A DNA stretch of 43,704 nt from DASRDR01 sp963812945 [NCBI: uncultured Candidatus Rokubacteria bacterium] (GTDB lineage Bacteria; Methylomirabilota; Methylomirabilia; Rokubacteriales): positions 1 to 43,704 of the forward strand of contig CAWEXD010000009.1 of assembly GCA_963812945.1 (NCBI GenBank), given 5' to 3'. The translations under genes were made by a program, and so were the position numbers. Shown one piece after another: positions 24,059-32,105 of this stretch; the stretch's first letter is position 1, and each line of letters begins with the position of its first letter. The notes beneath the pieces are model-generated. The model searched no databases. It saw only the letters and a list, made by a program, of their open reading frames with translations, and was not told where the DNA came from.

Positions 24059-25096
24059 GTGAGGCCGCCGAAGGACCGGGACTTCGTCGAGACGACCGAG
24101 GGGCTCTTCTTTTGCCTGGTGGGCTATCTCCATCCGCCGGGGCGGTACGCCGCGTACCTCAAGTACACGCCGGCCCGCGCGGGGAAGTGGGCGCGTGGCG
24201 CCGTCTCGTACCGGCGGGAATTGCCCTACTACCACGTGGAGCACGTCCGCCGGACGCTCGACTGGCTCGAGTCCGAGCATCCGCGCTACCTCTGGACCGA
24301 TCCCGCGACGGGCCTCCGCTTCTCCCACGTGCCGGCGGACGCCGTCGCCCGCCACTACGTCCCGGAGGAGCGGCTCGCGGAGATCGTCGCCGCGCCCGCG
24401 GACCCGCTCGAGCGCGAGGTCCGGGACCTGGTCACGCTGCTGGCGGCCGCGACGGGCCTCCCGCTCCAGGCCTTCGGGATCTCGGGGTCGGTTCTGCTCG
24501 GCCTCCACAACCCCGCGTTCTCCGACATCGATCTCCTCGTCTACGGGGCCGACCGGGCCCGGAGACTCCAGACCGTGATCGACGACCTGGACGAGGACGG
24601 ACTCGTGCCGCTGCCGGAGGAGCGGCGCGCCCGGTGGCGCAGGGAGACGTCGGCCCGCTTCGGCCTGGACGGGGACGCGGTGGCGAGCCTCGACGCGCGG
24701 CGCTGGCACTACCGGCTCTTCCGCGGGCGCTACGTGTCCCTCCACGCGACTCGCGCGGACGAGGAGATCCGCGAGGCCTACGGGGACCGGCGCTACACGC
24801 CGCTCGGCCGCGCGGTCGTGGAGGCCTGCGTGACCGACGCCGGCGAGGCCATGTTCCTGCCTGCCGTGTATCGCGTCGCGGACGTGAGCTGGCACGAGGG
24901 GCAGCCGGGCCCTCTAGAGGAGGTCGCGAGCTTCGAGGGCCTCTACTGCGGCGCGGCGGCCGAGGGGGAGCGGATCCTGGTCACGGGCCATCTCGAGAGG
25001 GAGCGCGGAGGCGGGCACCGCCTGGTCGTCGGGTCGGGCTTCCTGCCCGACGGCGGCTCGCTGCGCGTCCTCGATCCGGGGCCCGCTCGGCCGTGA
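24059..25096 (+). CDS. Predicted nucleotidyltransferase (COG2413-like)
   Basis: The 345-residue protein opens RDFVETTEGLFFCLVGYLHP and contains a nucleotidyltransferase-fold motif GSVLLGLHNPAFSDIDLLVYG (about 143-163), with the GS and DxD residues that bind metal and NTP. The N-terminal and C-terminal parts have no other motif I know. The whole layout resembles archaeal COG2413 proteins, which are uncommon in bacteria. The GTG at 24059 starts the conserved region. The FAH-type gene follows 55 bp later on the same strand but has its own promoter-like sequence. Confidence 0.7.
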   Translation: MRPPKDRDFVETTEGLFFCLVGYLHPPGRYAAYLKYTPARAGKWARGAVSYRRELPYYHVEHVRRTLDWLESEHPRYLWTDPATGLRFSHVPADAVARHYVPEERLAEIVAAPADPLEREVRDLVTLLAAATGLPLQAFGISGSVLLGLHNPAFSDIDLLVYGADRARRLQTVIDDLDEDGLVPLPEERRARWRRETSARFGLDGDAVASLDARRWHYRLFRGRYVSLHATRADEEIREAYGDRRYTPLGRAVVEACVTDAGEAMFLPAVYRVADVSWHEGQPGPLEEVASFEGLYCGAAAEGERILVTGHLERERGGGHRLVVGSGFLPDGGSLRVLDPGPARP

Positions 25097-25113
25097 CGTC
25101 GGCCACGAGCCCG

Positions 25114-25142
25114 TTGCCGGGCGCGTCCGGGCGCGCTAGGCT
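25114..25142 (+). promoter_or_regulatory. Promoter of the FAH-family gene
   Basis: TTGCCG (25114-25119) and TAGGCT (25137-25142) are 17 bases apart. The ATG at 25152 lies 9 nt after the -10, so the transcript would have little or no leader. Confidence 0.55.
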
Positions 25143-25151
25143 CGATCGGCG

Positions 25152-26024
25152 ATGAAGCTCGTCCGCTACGGCCGCGCCGGCGCCGAGAAGCCGGGGCTGA
25201 TCGACGCCGACGGCACGCTGCGAGACCTCTCGCGCGTCGTCGGGGACATCACGCCGGCGCTCTTCGCCCCGGGTGGCCTGGCGCGCCTCCGCGGCGTCAC
25301 GATCGCGCGCCTGCCGGCCGTGAAGGGCCGCCCGCGCCTCGGCTGCCCGCTCTCCGAGATCGGCAAGCTGGTCTGCATCGGGCTCAACTACACGGACCAC
25401 GCCGAGGAAGTGGGGCTCCCGCTGCCGAAGGAGCCCACCGTGTTCATCAAGGCGCCGAGCGCAGTGTGCGGGCCGACCGACCCGATCGTGCGCCCACGGG
25501 ACGCGACGAAGCTCGACTACGAGGTGGAGCTCGCGGTGGTGATCGGGCGCGAGGCGCGCTACGTCGAGGAGGGGCGGGCGCTCGCGCACGTGGCTGGCTA
25601 CTGTATCGTCAACGACGTCTCCGAGCGCGCCTTCCAGATGGAGCGCGGCGGCACGACCACGAAGGGGAAGAGCGCGGACACCTTCGGTCCGGTGGGGCCC
25701 TGGCTGGTCACTGCCGACGAGGTGCCCGATCCCCAGGCGCTCCGGCTCTGGACCACCGTCAACGGCGAGCGGCGCCAGGACGGACACACGCGCCACATGG
25801 TGTTCCCGGTCCGGGAGCTTGTGGCCTACGTGAGCCGCTTCATGTCGCTCCAGCCGGGCGACCTGATCTCGACCGGCACGCCGGCCGGGGTGGGCCACGG
25901 CGCCAGGCCGCCGCGCTACCTCCAGCCGGGGGACGTGGTCGAGATGGGGATCGACCGCCTCGGCGTCCAGCGGCACGTCGTCAGGGACTGGACGCCCACG
26001 GGCGCGAGGCGCGCCCCAGCCTGA
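25152..26024 (+). CDS. Fumarylacetoacetate-hydrolase-family protein
   Basis: The 290-residue protein has the family core from CIGLNYTDHAEEVGLPLP through PTVFIKAPSAVCGPTD and DYEVELAVVIGREARYV (metal-binding Glu pair) to GDLISTGTPAGVG. It includes YCIVNDVSERAFQ and KSADTFGPVGPWL. FAH-family members hydrolyse or decarboxylate β-keto or 2-oxo acids in aromatic catabolism; YcgM-type acylpyruvases are similar in size. The exact substrate is not deducible. It ends before a 13-bp hairpin. Confidence 0.9.
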   Translation: MKLVRYGRAGAEKPGLIDADGTLRDLSRVVGDITPALFAPGGLARLRGVTIARLPAVKGRPRLGCPLSEIGKLVCIGLNYTDHAEEVGLPLPKEPTVFIKAPSAVCGPTDPIVRPRDATKLDYEVELAVVIGREARYVEEGRALAHVAGYCIVNDVSERAFQMERGGTTTKGKSADTFGPVGPWLVTADEVPDPQALRLWTTVNGERRQDGHTRHMVFPVRELVAYVSRFMSLQPGDLISTGTPAGVGHGARPPRYLQPGDVVEMGIDRLGVQRHVVRDWTPTGARRAPA

Positions 26025-26046
26025 GGGCATCCCGGCGCCGGGAAGA

Positions 26047-26089
26047 ATCCGGGCCGCTCACGTCCCCTGATCGCGCGAGCGGCCCGGAT
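26047..26089. terminator. Strong hairpin between convergent genes
   Basis: ATCCGGGCCGCTC (26047-26059) pairs perfectly over 13 bases with GAGCGGCCCGGAT (26077-26089), with a 17-base loop. It lies between the FAH-family gene and the convergent repeat-protein gene. There is no T-tract, so it may be a Rho-assisted or bidirectional terminator. Confidence 0.65.
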
Positions 26090-26118
26090 GCTCTGCCGGG
26101 GTGTTTCGCGGGGAGGGT

Positions 26119-27084
26119 CTATGCCCTCTTGAAGGGCTCCTTCGCGACGACCTTGACCCCGGAGATGACCCCGGTCGCCGCCCGAGTGACCTGGTCGACC
26201 GCGGCAGTGCTGATCTCGCCAGCCGCTTTGAGGGCCCCGGTGGCCGCCGCGGACGCCGCGTCCTCAGCGCTCACCCCGACCTCCTTGGCCCCCTGGATGG
26301 CACCCTCGACCGCGTTTCTGGCCGCGGTGCCGACGTCACCCCCCACGGCGGCGACGCTCTTCACGATCTGACTCGCGGTGGAGCTGGCTGCGGAAACCGT
26401 TTCACCTCCGACCTCCTTGGTCCCGCGCAGCACACCGACGATTGTCCCCTTGGCCGCCGCGCCCACGTCGCCTCCCGTCTGTGCGGTGGTCTCGATGATC
26501 CCGTCCACCGCCCCCCGGACGGCCACGCCGACATCGCCGCCCACGGCCGCGACGCTCTTCACGATCTGACTGGCGGTGGAGCTGACTGCGGAAACCGCTT
26601 CACCTCCGACCTCCCTGGTTCCGCGCAGCACACCGACGACCGTCGCCTTGGCCACCGCGCCCACGTCGCCTCCCGTCTGCGCGGTGCTCTCGATGATCCC
26701 GTCCACCGCCCCCCGGACGGCCACGCCGACATCGCCGCCCACGGCCGACACACTCTTGACCACCTCGCGGGCGGTCGTGCTCACCGTGTCCAGCGTCTGG
26801 ACCCCGACCTCCTTCGTGCCCCGCAACACGCCCACGGCGGCGCCCTTGGCCGCTGTGCCGACGTCGCCACCGATCTGCGAGGTCCCCTGAATCGCGCCGC
26901 GCACCACGTCCGCGAGGGTCGACGTCAGCGTCGAGCCGACCGCCCCCGTCCCCCTGATCAGCCTGACGAGACTCCCGCTCACGGTGTCGACGACCGCGTT
27001 CGCGATGTCTCCGACCCCCTTGATACCCCCGACGATCTCCCGGGTCACCGTCTCGGCGATGGTCTTGTCGTCCTCGGCCATCAT
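26119..27084 (-). CDS. Repeat protein of ~66-residue units (Gly/Val/Ala-rich)
   Basis: The 321-residue protein is built of repeated units holding IVKSVAAVGGDVGVAVRGAV, DGIIETTAQTGGDVGAAAKG and VGVLRGTKEVGGETVSA. Each 66-residue unit is itself two related halves (~33 residues), so there are about seven half-repeats from residue ~70 to ~280. The sequence is rich in Gly, Val, Ala and Thr, lacks Cys and Trp, and has no signal peptide. The amphipathic pattern suggests helices that could coat a lipid or granule surface (a phasin- or LEA-like role), but I do not recognise the family. AAGGGAG precedes the ATG. Confidence 0.7.
   Translation of the reverse strand: MMAEDDKTIAETVTREIVGGIKGVGDIANAVVDTVSGSLVRLIRGTGAVGSTLTSTLADVVRGAIQGTSQIGGDVGTAAKGAAVGVLRGTKEVGVQTLDTVSTTAREVVKSVSAVGGDVGVAVRGAVDGIIESTAQTGGDVGAVAKATVVGVLRGTREVGGEAVSAVSSTASQIVKSVAAVGGDVGVAVRGAVDGIIETTAQTGGDVGAAAKGTIVGVLRGTKEVGGETVSAASSTASQIVKSVAAVGGDVGTAARNAVEGAIQGAKEVGVSAEDAASAAATGALKAAGEISTAAVDQVTRAATGVISGVKVVAKEPFKRA
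26353..26750. repeat. Tandem 198-bp repeats within the repeat-protein gene
   Basis: The sequence starting GACGCTCTTCACGATCTG at 26353 recurs at 26551, exactly 198 bases (66 codons) later, with few changes. A third, more diverged unit follows to about 26750. The period is a whole number of codons, so copy number could change without breaking the frame. Confidence 0.85.
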
Positions 27085-27283
27085 GGTCTCCCTTCCCCTA
27101 GTTCCCCTGGGTGCGAAGTCGGTGCCGCCAGTGGGAATCGCTACGTGGCCTAGCTCACCAGTGGTGTGTCGTCGTTGCCGCGCGGGCGAGAAGCACCATA
27201 AGGAAACAGCTTCCGCCTGTCAAGGGCGCGCCAGATGTAGTGAAATGGCCCGCCGTCCCGCGTGAGGTGGAGCGCCTCCCGCG

Positions 27284-28420
27284 CTATCCCTCGATGCAGT
27301 AGACGCGCCGGACGTTCTCCCAGAGCACCTGCCGCTGCACGGCGGGGTCGATCCCGCGGAACTGCTCCTCGATGGCCTTCTGGGAAAACGGCCACGTGCC
27401 GTCCCGGTGGGGGTAGTCGGAGCCCCACATGACGTTGCCGGGGGCGATCTCCGCCATGGCGCGGACGCCGTGGAAGTCCTTCTGGAAGGTCGCGTACATC
27501 TGCCGCTTGAAGTAGGCGCTGGGCGGCAGCGGCAGCCCGAGGTCGTCGGCCAGACGCTCCTCGTAGGTGTCGTCGAGCCGCTCCAGCACGTAGGGGAGCC
27601 ACCCGATCCCGCTCTCGCCCAGGACGAGCCTGAGCCTGGGATGACGCTCGCACACGCCCGAGAGGATCAGCGAGACCATGATCTCGTCCATCTGGAGCGG
27701 GGCGACCACGGTCCAGGATCCGATCACGGCCGGCGTGCTGACGCCCTTTACCTCGTAGCCCACGGTGGCGCCGCCGCCCTCGAAGACGTGGAACGAGACC
27801 ACGAGACCCGTCTCCTCGCCCGCCGCCCAGAGCGGCTCCCACATCTCGTGCCACACGGGCATCGCCGCGCCCCATGGCACCAGGACGGCGCCCCGCAGCC
27901 CCAGCGACGCGCAGTGGCGCATCTCCTCGGCCGCGATCCGCCCGTCGTGGTTCGGGAGGCAGCCCAGGCCGAAGAAGCGGCCCGGCTGGGTCCGGTTGAA
28001 GTCGGCGATGTACTGGTTGTAGGCGTGATAGACGGCGCTCAGGAGCTCGGGGTCGGTGATGCCCTTCCGGCCGAAGAGGCCGCGCGAGATGCCGATGATC
28101 CCGTAGATCACCTCCGCCTCCACGCCGTCACGCTCCTGGTCCTCCCGGCGCTGGCCGGGGTCGGACGGCCGCGTCTGTTGCCCGGAGGCGAAGCCCGCCT
28201 CGGCCAGGATCCGCCCCCGCCGGCCGCCGGTGACGCCGGGGCCGTAGACTCCGTAGGGGCCGAGCACGTCCTCGCCCGAGACCCAGACTCGCCGGCCGTC
28301 GCGCTCGACCACGTGAGGCGTCCGCTCGCCCCACCGCGCGGGCATCCGCGAGCGGAAGGTGTCCGGCGGGATGTAGATCAGGTCCATGTGGCTGTCGGCG
28401 GACATTGCTCTCGGCGCCAT
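27284..28420 (-). CDS. Amidohydrolase (TIM-barrel, ACMSD-like)
   Basis: The 378-residue protein starts with a metal-site DSHMDLIYIPPDTF, continues RPSDPGQRREDQERDGVEAEV and SVYHAYNQYIADFNRTQPGRF, and has LVVSFHVFEGGGAT (His), LGESGIGWLPYVLERLD and a C-terminal GSDYPHRDGTWPFS with catalytic Asp. This matches the amidohydrolase_2 (aminocarboxymuconate-semialdehyde decarboxylase-like) family, which decarboxylates or hydrolyses aromatic-derived acids. The first position after the initial Asp is Ser-His rather than a His-x-His, a common variant in this subfamily. A promoter at 28459-28487 makes it independent of the ATP-grasp gene upstream. Confidence 0.87.
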   Translation of the reverse strand: MAPRAMSADSHMDLIYIPPDTFRSRMPARWGERTPHVVERDGRRVWVSGEDVLGPYGVYGPGVTGGRRGRILAEAGFASGQQTRPSDPGQRREDQERDGVEAEVIYGIIGISRGLFGRKGITDPELLSAVYHAYNQYIADFNRTQPGRFFGLGCLPNHDGRIAAEEMRHCASLGLRGAVLVPWGAAMPVWHEMWEPLWAAGEETGLVVSFHVFEGGGATVGYEVKGVSTPAVIGSWTVVAPLQMDEIMVSLILSGVCERHPRLRLVLGESGIGWLPYVLERLDDTYEERLADDLGLPLPPSAYFKRQMYATFQKDFHGVRAMAEIAPGNVMWGSDYPHRDGTWPFSQKAIEEQFRGIDPAVQRQVLWENVRRVYCIEG

Positions 28421-28458
28421 GTCGGCCTCCCTCGGTCGCGTTTCGGCGGGTGCTCGGT

Positions 28459-28487
28459 ATCCTAGTCTCGCCTTGCGGAGGAGGCAA
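28459..28487 (-). promoter_or_regulatory. Promoter of the amidohydrolase gene, beside a hairpin
   Basis: On the minus strand TTGCCT (28482-28487) and TAGGAT (28459-28464) are 17 bases apart. The same stretch holds GCCTTGC/GCAAGGC (28470-28490), a 7-bp hairpin that may end the preceding transcript. Confidence 0.6.
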
Positions 28488-28528
28488 GGCGCGCAGATCG
28501 GCGTGCTCCATGTCTGTGACCGCCGCGG

Positions 28529-29653
28529 CTACGCGTCGTCCTCCACCTCCTCGCCCGAGCCCGGCGCGTCGACCGGCGCGCAGGCGGCCCGGATCCGAGC
28601 TGCCTCGCTCCGGAGCGCAGCGTCGCAGCCCGCGCGGGTCGGCGCCGAGGCGAGCACCGTGCAGATGGGATGCCCGGCGCGGATGATCTCGCCGGGGTGG
28701 GGGACGTCCCGGACGCCCCCTGCGAGCCATGCGGTCGTGTCCGGGGCCGCCACGGTCCGGGTGGCGTAGACGATGGCCTTGCCCCAGACGCCGGAAGGCT
28801 CGGCCGCGGGGCCGGGGAGCTGTCCCCGGCAGGCGGCGAGGTGAAGGCCGAACACCGACGCCCCGGACGCGCGCTCCACCAGCTCCATCGAGGCGCAGTA
28901 GCGCGGGTTCACTTCCAGCACCACGGGGCGATCACCGCGCAGGATGAAGTCGAAGCCGTTCAGCCCGCGGAGCCCGTACTCCCGGGTGAGCGCGTCGGCG
29001 ATCCCGGCGACCTCCTGGCGCGCCGCGGCCGGGCCGTCGAGCGGCATGACGTTGCCCGCATACCGGAAGCTCCGGGGCGCGTGGAGCTGCGCGGTCCACG
29101 CGAGGACCACGTTCCGGCGGCCGTCGGCCACGAACGCGGCCGACGCGCTCACCCCCTCGACGAGCTCCTGGAGGATCTGGGTTCCCGCGGGCGGCTGGCC
29201 GTCCCAGTGGCGCACGCCCTGGCCGCCGCCGCCGCGCGCGGGCTTCGAGAGCCATCGGCCGGCCACGGGCAGAGGATCCGACTCGCCGCGCGTGTCCGGC
29301 ACCGCAAACCCGTGCTGCGCGAGAAACGAGAGGAGCGCTCCGGGGTCGCGCACGCGACGGAGCATGTCGGGCGCGTTCCCGAGGAGCACGCGGTCCCGGG
29401 CGAGCTCGGCGACCACGCCCGGGTGGTTCTCGAGGCCCCCGCAGTACACGATCGCCTCGTAGTCGAGCTCGCGCGCCGCCTCGAGGATCGCCGCGGCCGA
29501 GTACCCGCGCCCGAGCTCCCGGAGGGAGTGCGTCTCGCAGAGGCGCACCTGGTCGAGGTCGCCGAAGTAGTCGACGGTGACGATGGCCGCGCCGGCGCGC
29601 ACGGCCGACTCGGCCAGCGCGCGGGTGGTGAGGCCCGCGATCAGGATCCGCAC
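28529..29653 (-). CDS. ATP-grasp ligase of the C1 island (MfnD-like)
   Basis: The 374-residue protein has the ATP-grasp order: a pre-ATP-grasp domain (RILIAGLTTRALAESAVRAG), then GRWLSKPARGGGGQGVRHW (ATP-binding loop), ILQELVEGVSASAAFVADG, and LNGFDFILRGDRPVVLEVNP with the Mg-binding ENPR-like Glu/Asn. It overlaps the DUF1464 gene by 13 bases and is next to mtdB, which places it in the H4MPT/methanofuran set. ATP-grasp enzymes there include tyramine-glutamate ligase MfnD. This identity is inferred from fold and position; another carboxylate-amine ligase role is possible. Confidence 0.7.
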   Translation of the reverse strand: MRILIAGLTTRALAESAVRAGAAIVTVDYFGDLDQVRLCETHSLRELGRGYSAAAILEAARELDYEAIVYCGGLENHPGVVAELARDRVLLGNAPDMLRRVRDPGALLSFLAQHGFAVPDTRGESDPLPVAGRWLSKPARGGGGQGVRHWDGQPPAGTQILQELVEGVSASAAFVADGRRNVVLAWTAQLHAPRSFRYAGNVMPLDGPAAARQEVAGIADALTREYGLRGLNGFDFILRGDRPVVLEVNPRYCASMELVERASGASVFGLHLAACRGQLPGPAAEPSGVWGKAIVYATRTVAAPDTTAWLAGGVRDVPHPGEIIRAGHPICTVLASAPTRAGCDAALRSEAARIRAACAPVDAPGSGEEVEDDA

Positions 29654-30744
29654 GCGAGCCCGAAGTCGCGCCGCACCTCGTCCGCGCCGGCCATGTATAG
29701 GTGGTCCAGCACGGTGCCGCGGCTCTGGCGGAGGCGCATGGCGTCGACCACGTCCCGGTGCGTCCCGCCGGCGAGACCGTCGGCGATCAGCGCCGCCCCC
29801 TGCGCCGCCTCCTTCACGCGCGTGGTGAAGCCGCCGAGCGGCCGCACGGGCGGCGTCCCGCCGAGCCGCTCGCCGAGGGCCAGGGCGACCGCGGGCACTC
29901 GGCCCACGCGGCCGGAGAGCAGCACCTCGCGGGCGCCCGGCGCGACCACGCGGAGCGTCGCGACCAGCTTCGCGGCCGCCTCCATCAGCGCCTCCCAGGC
30001 GAGCCGGGCCCGGGGCTCGCGGGTCGCGCGATCGGCGAGCTCGTCCGGCGCGAGGTCGGGCGCGCCGGCGACGAAGGCCGCTCCGCCGGTGAAGAGCGTC
30101 GACTTCCGCACGCGGCCGAGCGCGTAGGCGACCTCGCCATCGAGCGCGCCGAGCGCCCGGTAGCCGAGGCCGCCGGCGCTGCCACCGATGCCGTCCACGA
30201 TCCGCCCGCCCTCCACCGCCAGCGCCGCCGTGAAGAAGCTGCCCAGCTCGAGGAGCACGAACGCGGTCTCCTCGGGCGGGATCCGGAGCCGGCGCCCCTG
30301 GTCCCAGACGCCGAGCGCGGCGGCGCAGAGCTTGTCAGCGGTGCCCATGTCCACTCGGTTCACCTTCCGGTGCGCGGGGACCGTGTCGAGGTGGACGACG
30401 CCCGGCAGGAGGACGGCGGGGAGGCCACGGTCTCGCAGGAGCTCCACGATCGCCCGCAGGCCTCCGACGCGCTCCGGCTGCCCGCGGTCCTCCGGCCGCG
30501 CGAGGACCGCCAGATCCAGCTTCGCCGCGTCGAGGTCGGCGACGGGAAACAGCGGCAGCCCGTAGCCCGAGGGCGCGGCGATCAGGTCGAGCGGGCCCGC
30601 CGCCTCGAGCCGCGCCACCAGCTCCGCCGGGGCCCGGCGCGCGTCGTCGGCCGCGACCGACGCCTCGAGGAACACGCGACCGTCGGCGAGGCCGCAGAGG
30701 TCGAAGCTCTCGGTGCCGGGGTCGACGCCGACGACGCGGGGCAT
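29641..30744 (-). CDS. DUF1464-family ASKHA protein
   Basis: The 367-residue protein starts VVGVDPGTESFDLCGLADG, an ASKHA phosphate-binding start, and has LLELGSFFTAALAVEGGRIVD and TGGAAFVAGAPDLAP, with a later LLSGRVGRVPAV. This is the pattern of the DUF1464/COG2441 family, mostly known from archaea and from bacteria with the H4MPT pathway. It may be a kinase-like enzyme of cofactor synthesis. It follows mtdB by 29 bp and overlaps the ATP-grasp gene, so the three form one operon. The function is unproven. Confidence 0.72.
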   Translation of the reverse strand: MPRVVGVDPGTESFDLCGLADGRVFLEASVAADDARRAPAELVARLEAAGPLDLIAAPSGYGLPLFPVADLDAAKLDLAVLARPEDRGQPERVGGLRAIVELLRDRGLPAVLLPGVVHLDTVPAHRKVNRVDMGTADKLCAAALGVWDQGRRLRIPPEETAFVLLELGSFFTAALAVEGGRIVDGIGGSAGGLGYRALGALDGEVAYALGRVRKSTLFTGGAAFVAGAPDLAPDELADRATREPRARLAWEALMEAAAKLVATLRVVAPGAREVLLSGRVGRVPAVALALGERLGGTPPVRPLGGFTTRVKEAAQGAALIADGLAGGTHRDVVDAMRLRQSRGTVLDHLYMAGADEVRRDFGLACGS

Positions 30745-30773
30745 GGCGACGCGGCTCCGGGCGCGGTCAGCGG

Positions 30774-31628
30774 TCAGCTGGCGCGCGCGACCTCGTAGAT
30801 GCGCTCCAGGTCGATGACGGCGTCGTTCCGCTCGAAGAGCTGCGCGACGCAGGCGCGGTGGACCTTCATCTTCAGGCCGCCGATCCCGAGCGCGCCGAAC
30901 ACGCGCTTCCCGTCCTTCTCCGCGCCCTTGTCGGTGGCCTCGATGCCCTCGATGCCGAGGGGCGGCACCGCGTTGACGTCGGCCAGGGCCTTCAGGGTCG
31001 GGTGCTCGGCCCAGACCGCCCGGGGGAGGAAGCGGACGCCGGCGGCGCCGGCGCTCAGGCACACCCCGGCGCCGTCGAGCGCGCGCGTCATGCCGGCCTC
31101 GTCCCACGCCTCGAAGGGCGTGACGTCGACGCCGAAGCGCGCCTCGAGCCGCTCGCACGCCACCCGCGCGCGCGCGAGGGACCGGGAGCAGAGGGTGACG
31201 GTCGCCCCCTCGCGCGCCAGCATCGCCGCCGCCCGGATGCCGACGGGGCCGGTGCCGCCCAGGACCACCGCGCGCTCGCCGGTCAGCGTGACGACCCCGG
31301 CCAGGCGCGCCACCGCGGCGGCCGCCGTCGTGTTGCACCCGTTGGCGTCCATCATCACGCTCACGCGAAACGGGCCGAAGAAGGCCATCTGGACGGCTTC
31401 GGCGAGCGCCTCGGCCGCCGTCACGTCGGTGCCGCCCACCCAGATCGCGGTGTTGCGCAGCTCCGCCGGGCCGCGCGTGAAGATCGCGCCGTGCACGAGG
31501 GGAGTGACGTCCGCGGGCGCGACGCTCCCGTAGCTCAGGACAGCGTCGGCCCCGGCGTCATGGGCCACGATGCGATCGAAGGCGCTCGGGTGCCGATCCG
31601 GGTCGAGCTGCACGAGCACCTTCTTCAC
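30774..31628 (-). CDS. mtdB: NAD(P)-dependent methylene-H4MPT dehydrogenase
   Basis: The 284-residue protein begins KKVLVQLDPDRHPSAFDRIV and has the MtdA/MtdB signature VMMDANGCNTTAAAAVA, then a Rossmann AVVLGGTGPVGIRAAAMLAREG. It oxidises methylene-H4MPT to methenyl-H4MPT with NAD+ or NADP+, next to Mch in formaldehyde oxidation. The start is GTG with TAGGAT only 6 nt upstream and no ribosome-binding site, suggesting a leaderless transcript. It leads the DUF1464/ATP-grasp operon. Confidence 0.92.
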   Translation of the reverse strand: MKKVLVQLDPDRHPSAFDRIVAHDAGADAVLSYGSVAPADVTPLVHGAIFTRGPAELRNTAIWVGGTDVTAAEALAEAVQMAFFGPFRVSVMMDANGCNTTAAAAVARLAGVVTLTGERAVVLGGTGPVGIRAAAMLAREGATVTLCSRSLARARVACERLEARFGVDVTPFEAWDEAGMTRALDGAGVCLSAGAAGVRFLPRAVWAEHPTLKALADVNAVPPLGIEGIEATDKGAEKDGKRVFGALGIGGLKMKVHRACVAQLFERNDAVIDLERIYEVARAS

Positions 31629-31634
31629 GTTCCA

Positions 31635-31640
31635 ATCCTA
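31635..31640 (-). promoter_or_regulatory. -10 element for mtdB
   Basis: TAGGAT on the minus strand ends 6 nt before the mtdB GTG. No good -35 is seen 17 bases upstream. Confidence 0.45.
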
Positions 31641-31687
31641 CCCCAGAGCCGGGCGGCGCCGCGGGAGGGCGGACGGGTGCTCGTTCG

Positions 31688-31990
31688 CTATCGCCAGTGG
31701 CGTCCGTGCCCTCGCCACCCGTGCCCGTGCCCGTGCCACGCGTGCCCGCGCCATCCCCACCATCCGTAGAGGGGCGCGGGACTCACGTAGACCGGGGCCG
31801 GCGCCACGTACACCGGCGCGGGCGCCACGTAGGCTGGCCCGGGCGCGACGTAGGCGGTCTGGGCCGGCACGACGTAGCAGCCGCTGGCCACGAGCGCCCC
31901 GCCCAGGAGGAGTAGCCCGGCCCGGAGACCTCGCGCCGCGTGTGACACTGGCACCGCGCGTCCTGTGACTCGATCGCCCGTCCCGTGCAT
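31688..31990 (-). CDS. Small lipoprotein with YVAPAPVY repeats
   Basis: The 100-residue product has a hydrophobic segment ending in a lipobox (LVASGC, after GALVASG), then YVVPAQTAYVAPGPAYVAPA repeats and a C-terminal tail rich in Trp, His and Gly (GWWGWRGHAWHGHGHGW). Lipoproteins with repeated YxAPxPVY and a His/Gly-rich end are common in proteobacteria-like genomes; the histidines may bind metal. The ATG at 31990 is chosen to put the signal at the start. It separates mtdB from the GNAT-like gene. Confidence 0.6.
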   Translation of the reverse strand: MHGTGDRVTGRAVPVSHAARGLRAGLLLLGGALVASGCYVVPAQTAYVAPGPAYVAPAPVYVAPAPVYVSPAPLYGWWGWRGHAWHGHGHGWRGHGRHWR

Positions 31991-32105
31991 GACCTTCCCC
32001 CCCTTCCTCCCACGGTTGGACGCCACGGCCGGGACGGGCATTCCCTCCCACGAGGGGACTCTTCGGCGCACCGGGGATTGAGCGGGGGCGTGCGGGAGGC
32101 TGGCG

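Noticed and set aside
23945-24895. Long upstream extension of the EamA gene
   Set aside because: It is antisense to the nucleotidyltransferase gene and lacks membrane helices; the transporter starts at 23944.
26353-26750. Tandem repeats as a CRISPR array
   Set aside because: Units are ~198 bp, contiguous and in frame with an open coding sequence; there are no spacers.
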